A DNA stretch of 64,000 nt. Source: Flavobacterium sp. NRK1 (GTDB lineage Bacteria > Bacteroidota > Bacteroidia > Flavobacteriales > Flavobacteriaceae). Location of the stretch: positions 1,358,528 through 1,422,527 of the forward strand of contig NZ_JAMXLA010000001.1 of NCBI RefSeq assembly GCF_024054175.1. Reading direction: 5' to 3'. A model generated the notes under the pieces. The model saw only the letters and a list, made by a program, of their open reading frames with translations. It did no database searches and was not told where the DNA came from. Made by a program: the position numbers and the translations under genes. Shown here piece after piece: positions 34,243 to 42,281 of this stretch (positions are counted from its first letter, which is position 1; the number at the start of each line of letters is the position of its first letter).

Positions 34243-36309
34243 ATGAAATTACCTTTTAATGCAAAATATGCCGCTGCTGCATTGGCACTTAGCGGAACAG
34301 TTTGCAGTATACAAACGGCTAAAGCACAGCAAAAGCCGGGTATAAATGTTTCTTACATGGATAAGAATGTTAAGCCAAGTGATGATTTTTTCAGGTATGT
34401 TAACGGAAGCTGGCTAGACAAAACCGAAATTCCGGGAGATAAAACCAGATGGGGAAGTTTTGACGAGCTTCGCGAAAATACAAACAACGATGCATTAGCT
34501 ATACTGAAACAAGCTGCAGCAAATAAAAACCTTAGTTCTACTTCAGATCAGGGTAAGGCAGCTAATCTTTATAAAACTATTATGGATACAGTAGCCCGCA
34601 ACAAGCAGGGTATTGCTCCGTTACAGCCCTATCTTAAAAAAATTGAAGCTGTTAAAAATGTAAAAGATATTGAAAAGCTCCTTATAGAAATGGAGCCTGT
34701 AGGAGGGCTTGGCTTTTTTGGTATGGGCGTAGGTGCCGATGCTAAAGACAGTAATAAAAATATAGTTTACCTTATGCCGGGAGCTTTAGGTTTACCTGAC
34801 AGAGATTATTACGTATCTACAGATGCAGACTCAAAAGAAAAGCGTGAAAAATATGTTGAGCATGTAGCCAAAATGCTTCAATATCTTGGTGTAAAAAGTA
34901 AAGACGCTGCAAAACAGGCCAATAAGATTCTTGAACTGGAAACAGCAATGGCACAGCCAAGGCTTGACAGGGTTGAACGCCGTGATAGCAGAAAGACATA
35001 TAACCCAATGACGGTTGCAGACCTTCAAAAGCTTACGCCAGCTATAAACTGGAATAACTATTTCAGCGGTTTAGGTGTGCAGTTTAATGCAGGAGACTCT
35101 ATAAATGTATCGCAGCCTAAATATATGACAGCGCTGCAGGACATTTTTAAAGAAAATAAAGTTGATGACTGGAAAGCCTACATGAAATGGACACTTCTTA
35201 ATAAAGCATCAGATAAGCTTACTACAGATATTGAAACTGCCGACTGGGAGTTTTACAGTAAAACGCTTAAAGGAGCTATTAAAGAGGAAACACGCGATAA
35301 GAATGCTTTACAGACTGTAAACGGTACTGTTGGAGAAGCATTAGGAAAACTTTATGTTGAGAAAAAATTTCCGGCAGAAGCTAAGGCAAAAGCAGAAAGC
35401 ATGATTAAAAATGTAATGCTTGCTTTTGAGAACAGGATAAACCGCCTGCCATGGATGGCCAAATCTACAAGAGAGAACGCTATTAACAAATTGCGCAAGC
35501 TTAATGTAAAAATTGGATATCCGGACAAATGGAAAGATTATTCAGATCTTGCCATAAAGAGTCCTGCAGAAGGCGGAACGTTTTTTGGCAATATGCAAAA
35601 TGCTGCCCGATGGAATTTTAATGAAGATATTGCAAAACTGCATAAACCTGTAGATAAAACAGAATGGCATATGTCTCCTCAAACGGTTAATGCCTATTTT
35701 AACCCGGCGTATAATGAAATAGTTTTCCCTGCGGCGATACTGCAACCACCTTTTTATGATTATAAAGCAGATGAAGCTGTTAATTATGGGGGTATAGGTG
35801 CTGTAATTGGCCATGAGATATCTCACGGATTTGATGATTCAGGATCGCGTTATAATGCCGACGGTAACCTTGTTAACTGGTGGAGTGATGAAGATCTTGC
35901 TAAATTTACAGGACTGGGCGGAAGCCTTGCCGATCAATACAGCGGATTGCAGCCACTGCCTGGCATCTATGTAGATGGCAAGTTTACTTTAGGTGAAAAC
36001 ATAGGTGACCTTGGAGGTGTAAATGCAGCTTATGACGGATTACAGCTTTACCTGAAACAAAACGGAAATCCGGGATTAATAGACGGCTACACGCCGGAAC
36101 AACGCTTCTTTATTTCGTGGGCTACAATATGGAGGACCAAAATGAGAGATGAAGCTATAAAAAATCAGGTAAAAACAGACCCTCACTCGCCGGGTATGTA
36201 CCGTGCCTTTGTGCCGTTGCAAAATGTTGATGCTTTTTATACCGCATTTGATATTAAACCGGGAGACGGAATGTATGTAGCTCCTGATAAAAGAGTTAAA
36301 ATCTGGTAA
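34243..36309 (+). CDS. M13-family metallopeptidase (neprilysin/PepO-like)
   Basis: 688 aa with a signal peptide (cleaved near AKAQQ, residue ~29). The zinc motif is HEISH in VIGHEISHGFDDSGS (near residue 523), the third zinc ligand is the Glu of LGENIGDLGG, and NAYFNPAYNEIVFPAAILQ is the substrate-binding N-A-Y/F block. A secreted oligopeptidase acting in the periplasm. It ends VKIW, like the family's C-x-x-W terminus but without the Cys. A strong terminator follows. Confidence 0.95.
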   Translation: MKLPFNAKYAAAALALSGTVCSIQTAKAQQKPGINVSYMDKNVKPSDDFFRYVNGSWLDKTEIPGDKTRWGSFDELRENTNNDALAILKQAAANKNLSSTSDQGKAANLYKTIMDTVARNKQGIAPLQPYLKKIEAVKNVKDIEKLLIEMEPVGGLGFFGMGVGADAKDSNKNIVYLMPGALGLPDRDYYVSTDADSKEKREKYVEHVAKMLQYLGVKSKDAAKQANKILELETAMAQPRLDRVERRDSRKTYNPMTVADLQKLTPAINWNNYFSGLGVQFNAGDSINVSQPKYMTALQDIFKENKVDDWKAYMKWTLLNKASDKLTTDIETADWEFYSKTLKGAIKEETRDKNALQTVNGTVGEALGKLYVEKKFPAEAKAKAESMIKNVMLAFENRINRLPWMAKSTRENAINKLRKLNVKIGYPDKWKDYSDLAIKSPAEGGTFFGNMQNAARWNFNEDIAKLHKPVDKTEWHMSPQTVNAYFNPAYNEIVFPAAILQPPFYDYKADEAVNYGGIGAVIGHEISHGFDDSGSRYNADGNLVNWWSDEDLAKFTGLGGSLADQYSGLQPLPGIYVDGKFTLGENIGDLGGVNAAYDGLQLYLKQNGNPGLIDGYTPEQRFFISWATIWRTKMRDEAIKNQVKTDPHSPGMYRAFVPLQNVDAFYTAFDIKPGDGMYVAPDKRVKIW

Positions 36310-36340
36310 CGTTTTGAATATTAGTAAACAATTTATTAAA

Positions 36341-36370
36341 AACCCGCGATGTATGTCGCGGGTTTTTTTA
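36341..36370 (+). terminator. Rho-independent terminator after the M13 peptidase gene
   Basis: Perfect 9-bp stem AACCCGCGA (36341-36349) / TCGCGGGTT (36356-36364), 6-nt loop, followed by a T-run. Confidence 0.88.
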
Positions 36371-36376
36371 TTTTTG
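36369..36376 (+). promoter_or_regulatory. -7 promoter box (TATTTTTG) of the response regulator gene
   Basis: Plus-strand TATTTTTG right after the terminator of the preceding gene. Expected transcription start is near 36382, only about 10 nt before the first possible ATG at 36393. Confidence 0.5.
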
Positions 36377-36392
36377 CATTAAAATGCTGTAA

Positions 36393-37121
36393 ATGAGGTT
36401 TTCCGTAAGGAAATTAAAAAAAATCAGTATATTTTTACAGCAAAATTCCAGGTGTTTGAAAAAGAATTTAAGTGTACTGGCTATAGATGACCACATGGTG
36501 GTGCTTGAAGGCTACCGTTCTATTTTTAAAATACTTGAAGGCAATAGTTTTGAAAATTTGATTTTTACAAAGGCTCATGATTGCAGATCAGGACATAAAA
36601 TTATAGAGAGCCATAAAGGAAAGCCTTTTGATTTTGCTATTATAGATTATAGCATACCCGATTCTCCCGAACTGAAATTAAATTCAGGTCATGACGTTGC
36701 TTTGTATTTAAGAGAGGTAATGCCGAAATGCAAAATTGTAATGATGACCATGCATAAAGAGGTTGAAATAATGAGCAGCATACTGCATAATATAAAACCC
36801 GAAGGCTTTATAAACAAAAGTGACTGTAATACCGATGAAATAGCCGAATGTTTTAAAAGCGTATTAGAAAATAACAACTACTATTCTACAACTATCGCAA
36901 GCTATATAAAAAGGCTTGAAAAAGGTGTTATGCTGGATGATATAGACACCAAGATTATAGTTTTGCTGTCTAAAGGCGTAAAAAACAAAAATCTTAGCAG
37001 GTATATTCCATTATCAGACAGTGCAATAGAAAAGCGAAAATATAAGGTAAAAAAAATGCTTGATATAACAGGCGATGATGAATCGCTGATTGCAGAAGCC
37101 CGTAAACAGGGCTATATTTAA
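36393..37121 (+). CDS. NarL/FixJ-type response regulator
   Basis: 242 aa as drawn. Receiver domain starts at LSVLAIDDHMVVLEGY (acidic pair), phospho-acceptor Asp in DFAIIDYSIPDS, conserved Lys in EGFINKSD. The C-terminus (about 180-242) is a LuxR-like HTH (TKIIVLLSKGVKNKNLSRYIPLSDSAIEKRKY), although less canonical than usual. The N-terminal ~21 residues are atypical; a TTG at 36456 (KKNLSVLAIDD) may be the true start. It is solitary, with no kinase nearby. Confidence 0.83.
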   Translation: MRFSVRKLKKISIFLQQNSRCLKKNLSVLAIDDHMVVLEGYRSIFKILEGNSFENLIFTKAHDCRSGHKIIESHKGKPFDFAIIDYSIPDSPELKLNSGHDVALYLREVMPKCKIVMMTMHKEVEIMSSILHNIKPEGFINKSDCNTDEIAECFKSVLENNNYYSTTIASYIKRLEKGVMLDDIDTKIIVLLSKGVKNKNLSRYIPLSDSAIEKRKYKVKKMLDITGDDESLIAEARKQGYI

Positions 37122-37469
37122 AAATTCAATCCCGGTTTATCGGGATTTTTTTATGCTTTATACTCTGTTAAAAGTTTGTTAACTGCGGAAAATCCGCAAC
37201 ATGTAAATTTCAAAAATCCATTTCTTTGTCTCGGTTAATAGCAAATCTATAAAGCCCCCAAACTTACCATAGATACGCAAATATTGTTTGAAACATAACC
37301 TAAACCTTTATGTTCATCAATCTGTAATAACTGAATTGCCTGCCGGTATCTTTCCGGCTAAATTTAAGTATAGGCAGGCATAGCCGGTTATTTATTACGG
37401 TCTTCACGTGTGTGGGTGGAAGGGCGAGGATTAATTAGAAGTCCCGCCCCAAGCCTTTTTCTTAAACCC
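37122..37469. other. 348-nt non-coding interval with several hairpins
   Basis: Holds the response-regulator terminator (37128-37147), then a long hairpin TGCCTGCC (37337-37344) / GGCAGGCA (37373-37380), and a GC-rich hairpin GGGCG-a-GGA (37422-37430) / TCC-CGCCC (37442-37449) followed by a T-rich stretch. I see no open frame with coding character on either strand. It may encode a structured RNA. Confidence 0.5.
37128..37152 (+). terminator. Terminator after the response regulator gene
   Basis: Stem AATCCCG (37128-37134) / CGGGATT (37141-37147), 6-nt loop, then a T-run, 6 nt past the stop codon. Confidence 0.85.
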
Positions 37470-38264
37470 CTAATTTTTAAATTGATAGCCCAGAGCAGTC
37501 ATTATTTTTTTAGAGCTTACCGTTTTGCCGTAAGAAGGTTTTTCAGAATTAAATTTTGGCTCAGGAAGTTTCATAGCAATAGCCTGTTTTGTATAATGCT
37601 CCCTTCGTGATGGGTGATAGGGTGTAACGGCATTAAAAATTTCGCCCCAGGCTTGCTTTTCAATAATCTTTTCAATAATTCCTATGCAATCCTGCTGATG
37701 AATAATATTAACAGGAGCTTCAGGATTTTCCAGGTTTTCCTTTCCAGCAAGAAATTTTCCAGGTTGCCTGTCTTCTCCGGTTAATCCGCCAAAACGCACT
37801 ACAGTAGTCTTAAGGTTGGTATTGTTTTGCAGTAATTTTTCAACTTCCAGCAGTTGCTTTCCGCTTTCAGTTTGCGGCAGTGCAATTGTTTCTTCTGTTA
37901 CAATAGAATTATCATCATTATATACCGACGTTGAGCTGGTAAATATAACTTTTGTAATACCTGATGATTCTATAAATGGAATAAGTATTTTGATTTTTTC
38001 AACAAAGCTCTCACTATTCTCTTTTCTGAGTTTAGGCGGTATGTCGATAATCAAGATTTCACATGACTTTAAAAAATCTTCAACATTGCCATTAGCCCCA
38101 TTATTAGTTAATGAGATTAAGTAAGGCTGAATACCCTTTTCAGTGAGTATTTTTACTTTATCCTGAGAAGTTGTAGAGCCTTTAACTTCAAATCCTTTTT
38201 TTATAAGAGATTCAGCTAATGGCAGTCCCATCCACCCACAACCTAATATTGAAATCTGCGCCAT
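37470..38264 (-). CDS. NAD(P)-binding epimerase/dehydratase-like protein
   Basis: 264 aa. Rossmann fold with ISILGCGWMGLPLAESLIKKG at the N-terminus (G-x-G-x-x-G-x-P), IFTSSTSVYND as the S/T-x-V-Y element, and VVRFGGLTGEDRQPGKF. This corresponds to the YeeZ-like extended SDR group. The usual YxxxK catalytic Tyr/Lys pair is not obvious, so it may be an atypical or non-catalytic member. Its ATG overlaps the end of the next upstream gene by one base. Confidence 0.82.
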   Translation of the reverse strand: MAQISILGCGWMGLPLAESLIKKGFEVKGSTTSQDKVKILTEKGIQPYLISLTNNGANGNVEDFLKSCEILIIDIPPKLRKENSESFVEKIKILIPFIESSGITKVIFTSSTSVYNDDNSIVTEETIALPQTESGKQLLEVEKLLQNNTNLKTTVVRFGGLTGEDRQPGKFLAGKENLENPEAPVNIIHQQDCIGIIEKIIEKQAWGEIFNAVTPYHPSRREHYTKQAIAMKLPEPKFNSEKPSYGKTVSSKKIMTALGYQFKN

Positions 38265-38617
38265 TAGGAAATATCTTTTTTTACAAGTATATAATAATCA
38301 TTATCCAAAGGCATATAGCCCTGCTCATAAACAAAATAGTAGGTGTTACCATTTTTTGTAAGCAGCAGGTTTGTAAAATACTCAAAATCAAAACCCTTAC
38401 TCATGAGTTTAGACTTTGTTGTTTTGGTTTTGCCTTCAATATTAATTTCGTTCAATATGCGGTAGTTTTTACGCAGCCTGTTGTTTATGTTGCGCATAAA
38501 GTTATTACTGTCTTTATTTATCTTGTTATTCCAGGCATTACGGCAGGCATCACTGCAAAACTTCTTGTCTTCGCGGCCTACAATTTTTTCACCGCACTCG
38601 GGGCAGTTACGTGTCAT
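38264..38617 (-). CDS. Zinc-ribbon hypothetical protein
   Basis: 117 aa. N-terminal zinc ribbon with two Cys pairs, CPECGEKI and FCSDACRNAW, in the style of small DUF2116-like ribbons, then a basic helical region and a beta-rich C-terminus. Function unknown. It overlaps the GNAT-nitrilase gene by 4 nt and the epimerase-like gene by 1 nt, so all three form one transcription unit. Confidence 0.8.
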   Translation of the reverse strand: MTRNCPECGEKIVGREDKKFCSDACRNAWNNKINKDSNNFMRNINNRLRKNYRILNEINIEGKTKTTKSKLMSKGFDFEYFTNLLLTKNGNTYYFVYEQGYMPLDNDYYILVKKDIS

Positions 38618-40206
38618 TTTATATTAGGTTTTTTTGATTCCTCTGCAGCTTCAGGCTTAGGAGTGGCTGCAGCCTGTTTTTTTAGTTTATAAAGATCATG
38701 TCTGCGGTCTTTTAAAATACGCACACTTCCAAACTCATGTAATTCCCTAAGCAGATCAAGATCAACATCTACAATAATAGTCATTTCGGTATTAGGTGTA
38801 GCTTCGGCCTTAATTCCGTTAGAAGGGAATGAGAAATCCGAAGGAGTAAATACGGCCGTTTGCGCATACTGAATATCCATGTTATTTACCCCTGGTAAGT
38901 TACCTACACATCCTGCAATGGCTACATAGCATTCGTTTTCTATAGCGCGTGCCTGTGCGCAATGCCTAACGCGGGTATAGCCATTTTGGGTGTCGGTAAG
39001 AAAAGGAACAAACAGTATTTCCATACCTTCATCTGCCATAATTCGCGATAGTTCCGGAAACTCAACATCATAGCATATCATAATACCTATTTTACCGCAG
39101 TCAGTATCAAACGTTCTTATTTCGCTGCCGCCAACCATACCCCAATAATTTACCTCATTTGGGGTAATGTGTATTTTTTTATAGGTTTCAAATGTACCGT
39201 CTCTTTTACAAAGAAACCCCACATTATACAGGTTGCCATCATCAAGCATTGGCATACTTCCGGTAATAATGTTTATGTTATATGAAATAGCCATTTCCTG
39301 AAAACGCTTGCGGATTGGTTCACTATAACGGGCAATTTCCCTAATCGCATCAGCTTCGCTCAGGTGGTTAAAGTCGGCCATTAAAGGCGCTATAAACAAT
39401 TCAGGGAACAGGGCAAAATCACTGCCATAGCCCGAAACGGCATCAATAAAAAACTCAGCCTGTTCAAATAGAGCTTCTACATTGGCAAGGGGCCGCATCT
39501 GCCATTGCACCAACCCCAGTCGGATAATACTTTTTCGCGTATTGATTAATACAGGACTTTTATCGTAGTAAATATTATTCCACTCCATAAGTACTGCATA
39601 ATCCTGAGAGTCTTTATCACCTTCCAGATAATTGCGCATCACTTTTATAACGTGAAAATCGTTACTTAATTGAAAAGCCAGTACGGGATCATGTATTTCT
39701 TTAAGGCGCACTTTTTCTATATATTCTTTAGGTGTAAAATTATCAGCATGCTCATTAAAGTTGGGCATCCTTCCGGCAAAAATTATAGATTTAAGGTTTA
39801 GCTGTTCGCACAGCTCCTTACGCATATCATATAATCGACGGCCAAGGCGCAGTCCGCGGTATGCAGGGTCTATAAAAACATCTATACCATACAGTACTTC
39901 GCCATCATAATCGTGGGTGTTAAAAGTATAGTTTCCTGTAATTTTTTCGTAGGTATGATTGGTTGTAGCTTTTTTATAATCTACAATAAGTGAAAGGGCA
40001 GAGCCTACTACTTTGCCATCTACCAATACTACAAGCTGCCCTTCAGGGAAGATTTTTAGGAGCCTTTTAATATCTTTTTCAGCCCAATAGGGTTCTTCCA
40101 TCTCCATTTCCACGTCTTTATAAGCGTGCTGCATAGAAAGGCGAAGCTGTTTATAGTCTTCTATTCTTAAATTTCGTAACTCTACTTTGTTAATCTCTGC
40201 CTGCAT
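38614..40206 (-). CDS. GNAT acetyltransferase-carbon-nitrogen hydrolase fusion
   Basis: 530 aa. Residues 1-~210: a GNAT domain with DPAYRGLRLGRRLYDMRKEL as the acetyl-CoA loop. Residues ~225-510: a nitrilase-superfamily amidohydrolase with the catalytic triad visible as Glu in LFPELFIAPL, Lys in YKKIHITPNE and Cys in GIMICYDVEFPE. The C-terminal tail is Ala/Pro/Lys-rich. The fusion is known in Bacteroidota and elsewhere; the substrate is not. A LacI-type operator-like palindrome lies 43 nt upstream of the start. Confidence 0.93.
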   Translation of the reverse strand: MQAEINKVELRNLRIEDYKQLRLSMQHAYKDVEMEMEEPYWAEKDIKRLLKIFPEGQLVVLVDGKVVGSALSLIVDYKKATTNHTYEKITGNYTFNTHDYDGEVLYGIDVFIDPAYRGLRLGRRLYDMRKELCEQLNLKSIIFAGRMPNFNEHADNFTPKEYIEKVRLKEIHDPVLAFQLSNDFHVIKVMRNYLEGDKDSQDYAVLMEWNNIYYDKSPVLINTRKSIIRLGLVQWQMRPLANVEALFEQAEFFIDAVSGYGSDFALFPELFIAPLMADFNHLSEADAIREIARYSEPIRKRFQEMAISYNINIITGSMPMLDDGNLYNVGFLCKRDGTFETYKKIHITPNEVNYWGMVGGSEIRTFDTDCGKIGIMICYDVEFPELSRIMADEGMEILFVPFLTDTQNGYTRVRHCAQARAIENECYVAIAGCVGNLPGVNNMDIQYAQTAVFTPSDFSFPSNGIKAEATPNTEMTIIVDVDLDLLRELHEFGSVRILKDRRHDLYKLKKQAAATPKPEAAEESKKPNIK

Positions 40207-40248
40207 AAATCGTTATCTTTTTGCATAAATATACAAAAACCATTCCGT

Positions 40249-40264
40249 TTGTAAACGTTTGCAA
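40249..40264. promoter_or_regulatory. LacI-family/cre-like operator 1
   Basis: TTGTAAACGTTTGCAA: near-palindrome with the central CG and flanks that fit the LacI/GalR (cre) consensus TGWAANCGNTNWCA. It lies 43 nt upstream of the GNAT-nitrilase start. Confidence 0.55.
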
Positions 40265-40375
40265 CGGGTTAATGTGTTGTTAAGATTGATAACTGATTTA
40301 AAAATATAAATTTTTCATTTTTTATAGATTGATAAGTAATTGCGTTGTTGTTTGATTATCAAACATATTTTCCAA

Positions 40376-40391
40376 TTGTAAGCGCTTACAA
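40376..40391. promoter_or_regulatory. LacI-family/cre-like operator 2
   Basis: TTGTAAGCGCTTACAA: a perfect 16-bp palindrome matching the LacI/GalR consensus, 127 bp centre to centre from operator 1. No LacI-family gene is in the window. Confidence 0.6.
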
Positions 40392-40529
40392 ATAGCTACA
40401 ACCGACATTAAGTAGTTAGTAACCGAATAAAATATGGCGGTCAACGCAACTTTGCCTTGTTGAATTTTCGATAATAATTCGGCAGCAGCTTTAAATGTAG
40501 TTAACAATAACAATTAAAATTTACACGCC

Positions 40530-40862
40530 ATGAATGCATTAAAAAACAAAGTACAGCTGATAGGAAACGCAGGAGCCGACCCGGAGATCAAAATTTTTGA
40601 AGCCGGCAAAAAACTGGCACGTTTAGTTTTGGCAACCAATGAAAGCTACACAAACGACAAAGGAGAGCCCGTAACCGATACCCAGTGGCACACCGTGACC
40701 GCATGGGGTAAAACTGCCGAAATTATCGAAAAATATGTAACCAAAGGTAAAGAGCTTGCCATAGAGGGCAAGCTGACGCATCGCAGCTACGACGACAAAA
40801 ATGGAGACAAGCGCTACATTACAGAAGTTGTTGTTAGTGACGTGCTGCTTTTAGGTAAATAA
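40530..40862 (+). CDS. Short single-stranded DNA-binding protein
   Basis: 110 aa, one OB fold: NALKNKVQLIGNAGADPEIK start, WHTVTAWGKTAEIIEKYVTKG (conserved W and aromatic residues), and EVVVSDVLLLGK end. It stops right after the OB fold and lacks the flexible tail and acidic DDDIPF-type tip of housekeeping SSBs, so it cannot recruit SSB partners in the usual way and is probably an accessory SSB. Its codons look more GC-rich than those of the neighbours. A terminator follows. Confidence 0.93.
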   Translation: MNALKNKVQLIGNAGADPEIKIFEAGKKLARLVLATNESYTNDKGEPVTDTQWHTVTAWGKTAEIIEKYVTKGKELAIEGKLTHRSYDDKNGDKRYITEVVVSDVLLLGK

Positions 40863-40883
40863 AACCGGTGTAAGGAGGTTTTG

Positions 40884-40919
40884 GCCCTTTTCGTCTGCCC
40901 CCAGCGAAAGGGCTTTTTT
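40884..40919 (+). terminator. Terminator after ssb
   Basis: Stem GCCCTTT (40884-40890) / AAAGGGC (40907-40913), extended inward with one bulge, followed by a T-run. Confidence 0.8.
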
Positions 40920-40945
40920 AGTTTGTATAATTAATGATAAATGAA

Positions 40946-41845
40946 TTAGTATAATCCTCTCGCTACTCTATAGGTATTAGCGTGGGCTTCTATAATAATT
41001 TTAATATCGGGGCTATAGCCGCCACCCATACTGCATTGCACAGGAATTTCAAGTTTATGGCAAAGCGATAATACAAATTCATCGCGCTCTTTACAGCCAT
41101 TAAGGGAACAGCCAAGTTTACCCAATTTATCTGAAGCCAGTATATCTACACCGCTGAGGTAAAATATAAAGTCAGGTTTTTGTTCATCCATTAGTTTTGG
41201 AAGCGTTTCACGTAAAACAAAAAGGTATTCTTCATCGGTTGTATTGTCCGGCAGGGCAATATCAAGATCGGATAGCTCCTTTTTAAACGGATAATTTGTC
41301 TTACCATGCATAGAGAAAGTAAACACATCATTATTGCCGGTAAATATCTCTGCGGTTCCGTTTCCCTGATGCACATCTAAATCTACAATCAAAACCTTTT
41401 TTGCCAGTTTATTATTTATTAAGTACTGCGCTGCAATAGCCTGATCATTCAGTAGGCAGAAAGCTTCACCCCTGTCGCTATAGGCGTGATGCGTGCCACC
41501 CGCAATATTAAAAGCAATACCATGTTGTAAAGCCTGGTGCACTCCCCAAATTGTACCCTGTGTAATACGGAGCTCACGCTCTACTAATTCTGCGGAAAGC
41601 GGGAAACCTATCTTTCGTACTGCTCTTGCATCCAGAGTCAGGCTAAGCAGTTCATCTACATATGTTTTATCATGAACCGCCAGTATATTCGCCATGTCGG
41701 GCATACAGGGTTCGTGAAAGTCAGTTGGAATTGCAGTTCCCTCATGTAGCAACTGTTGCGGCAACAGTTCATATTTTATCATAGGAAACCTATGGCCTTC
41801 CGGTAACGGATGTTTGTATATGGGGTGGTAAGCTATTGGGAGCAT
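40946..41845 (-). CDS. Histone-deacetylase-family deacetylase
   Basis: 299 aa, single HDAC-like zinc hydrolase domain: AGGTHHAYSDRGEAFCLLND (catalytic His pair and start of the zinc site), VLIVDLDVHQGNGTAEIF (D-x-H zinc ligands), and FYLSGVDILASDKLG (third zinc ligand Asp). In bacteria such enzymes deacetylate polyamines, acetyl-lysine or other amides; the substrate is open. Its start is 4 nt from the end of the upstream small membrane-protein gene. Confidence 0.92.
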   Translation of the reverse strand: MLPIAYHPIYKHPLPEGHRFPMIKYELLPQQLLHEGTAIPTDFHEPCMPDMANILAVHDKTYVDELLSLTLDARAVRKIGFPLSAELVERELRITQGTIWGVHQALQHGIAFNIAGGTHHAYSDRGEAFCLLNDQAIAAQYLINNKLAKKVLIVDLDVHQGNGTAEIFTGNNDVFTFSMHGKTNYPFKKELSDLDIALPDNTTDEEYLFVLRETLPKLMDEQKPDFIFYLSGVDILASDKLGKLGCSLNGCKERDEFVLSLCHKLEIPVQCSMGGGYSPDIKIIIEAHANTYRVARGLY

Positions 41846-41849
41846 TAAG

Positions 41850-42167
41850 TTAAAAAATCGTAAACATTTTCCAGATGATAATAATCGCTAAAATGGCAGC
41901 AAAAACAGCTCCGGTTATTTTTAATACATTAGATTTTGATGCCCGTATAAACACAAGCGATGCAAAAGTAAGTAATACAATAGGAATAATACTAAGTCCT
42001 TTACTATTCCTTAAAGAAGGAGGATATTTTTCAAGGTAGGCATCTTTAAAGGCAGCGGTGCCAGAGTATTGATTGCTAATGTTTATCCATAAAAAAATAT
42101 CACCCAGCACTAGCAATAATGAAAGCACGGCAATAAAAATCAGGAATCTTTTTGTGTTTTCTCCCAT
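41850..42167 (-). CDS. Small membrane protein of unknown function
   Basis: 105 aa with three hydrophobic segments (about 9-29, 58-75 and 81-103). No motif or family I recognise. Spaced 4 nt from the HDAC-like gene and clearly co-transcribed with it. Confidence 0.68.
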   Translation of the reverse strand: MGENTKRFLIFIAVLSLLLVLGDIFLWINISNQYSGTAAFKDAYLEKYPPSLRNSKGLSIIPIVLLTFASLVFIRASKSNVLKITGAVFAAILAIIIIWKMFTIF

Positions 42168-42236
42168 GAGGTTTGATTATGCAGGTTGCGTTTTATAAAG
42201 TTATGGAAAATTTTTATAGAAAGTGTATAATAAATA

Positions 42237-42255
42237 AGGCTCCCATTGGGAGCCT
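42237..42255 (-). terminator. Terminator after metG
   Basis: Perfect stem AGGCTCCC (42237-42244) / GGGAGCCT (42248-42255) with a 3-nt loop, 26 nt past the metG stop, followed on the minus strand by TTATTTAT. Confidence 0.75.
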
Positions 42256-42281
42256 CATCTTACTATTTTGAAAAGTAAATC

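Larger units (their letters stand above)
40207..40529. other. Divergent control region with operator-like palindromes
   Basis: 323 nt between the GNAT-nitrilase gene (-) and ssb (+). It contains two LacI/cre-type palindromes (40249-40264 and 40376-40391) and the inverted repeat GTTTGATTATCAAAC (40350-40364). A 63-codon minus-strand frame (40322-40513) overlaps them, and I do not think it is a gene. Confidence 0.5.

Noticed and set aside
40322..40513. 63-codon minus-strand frame divergent from ssb
   Set aside because: It overlaps a perfect 16-bp LacI-type palindrome and the GTTTGAT/ATCAAAC repeat, has no -7 box of its own, and resembles no family. Regulatory DNA explains it better.
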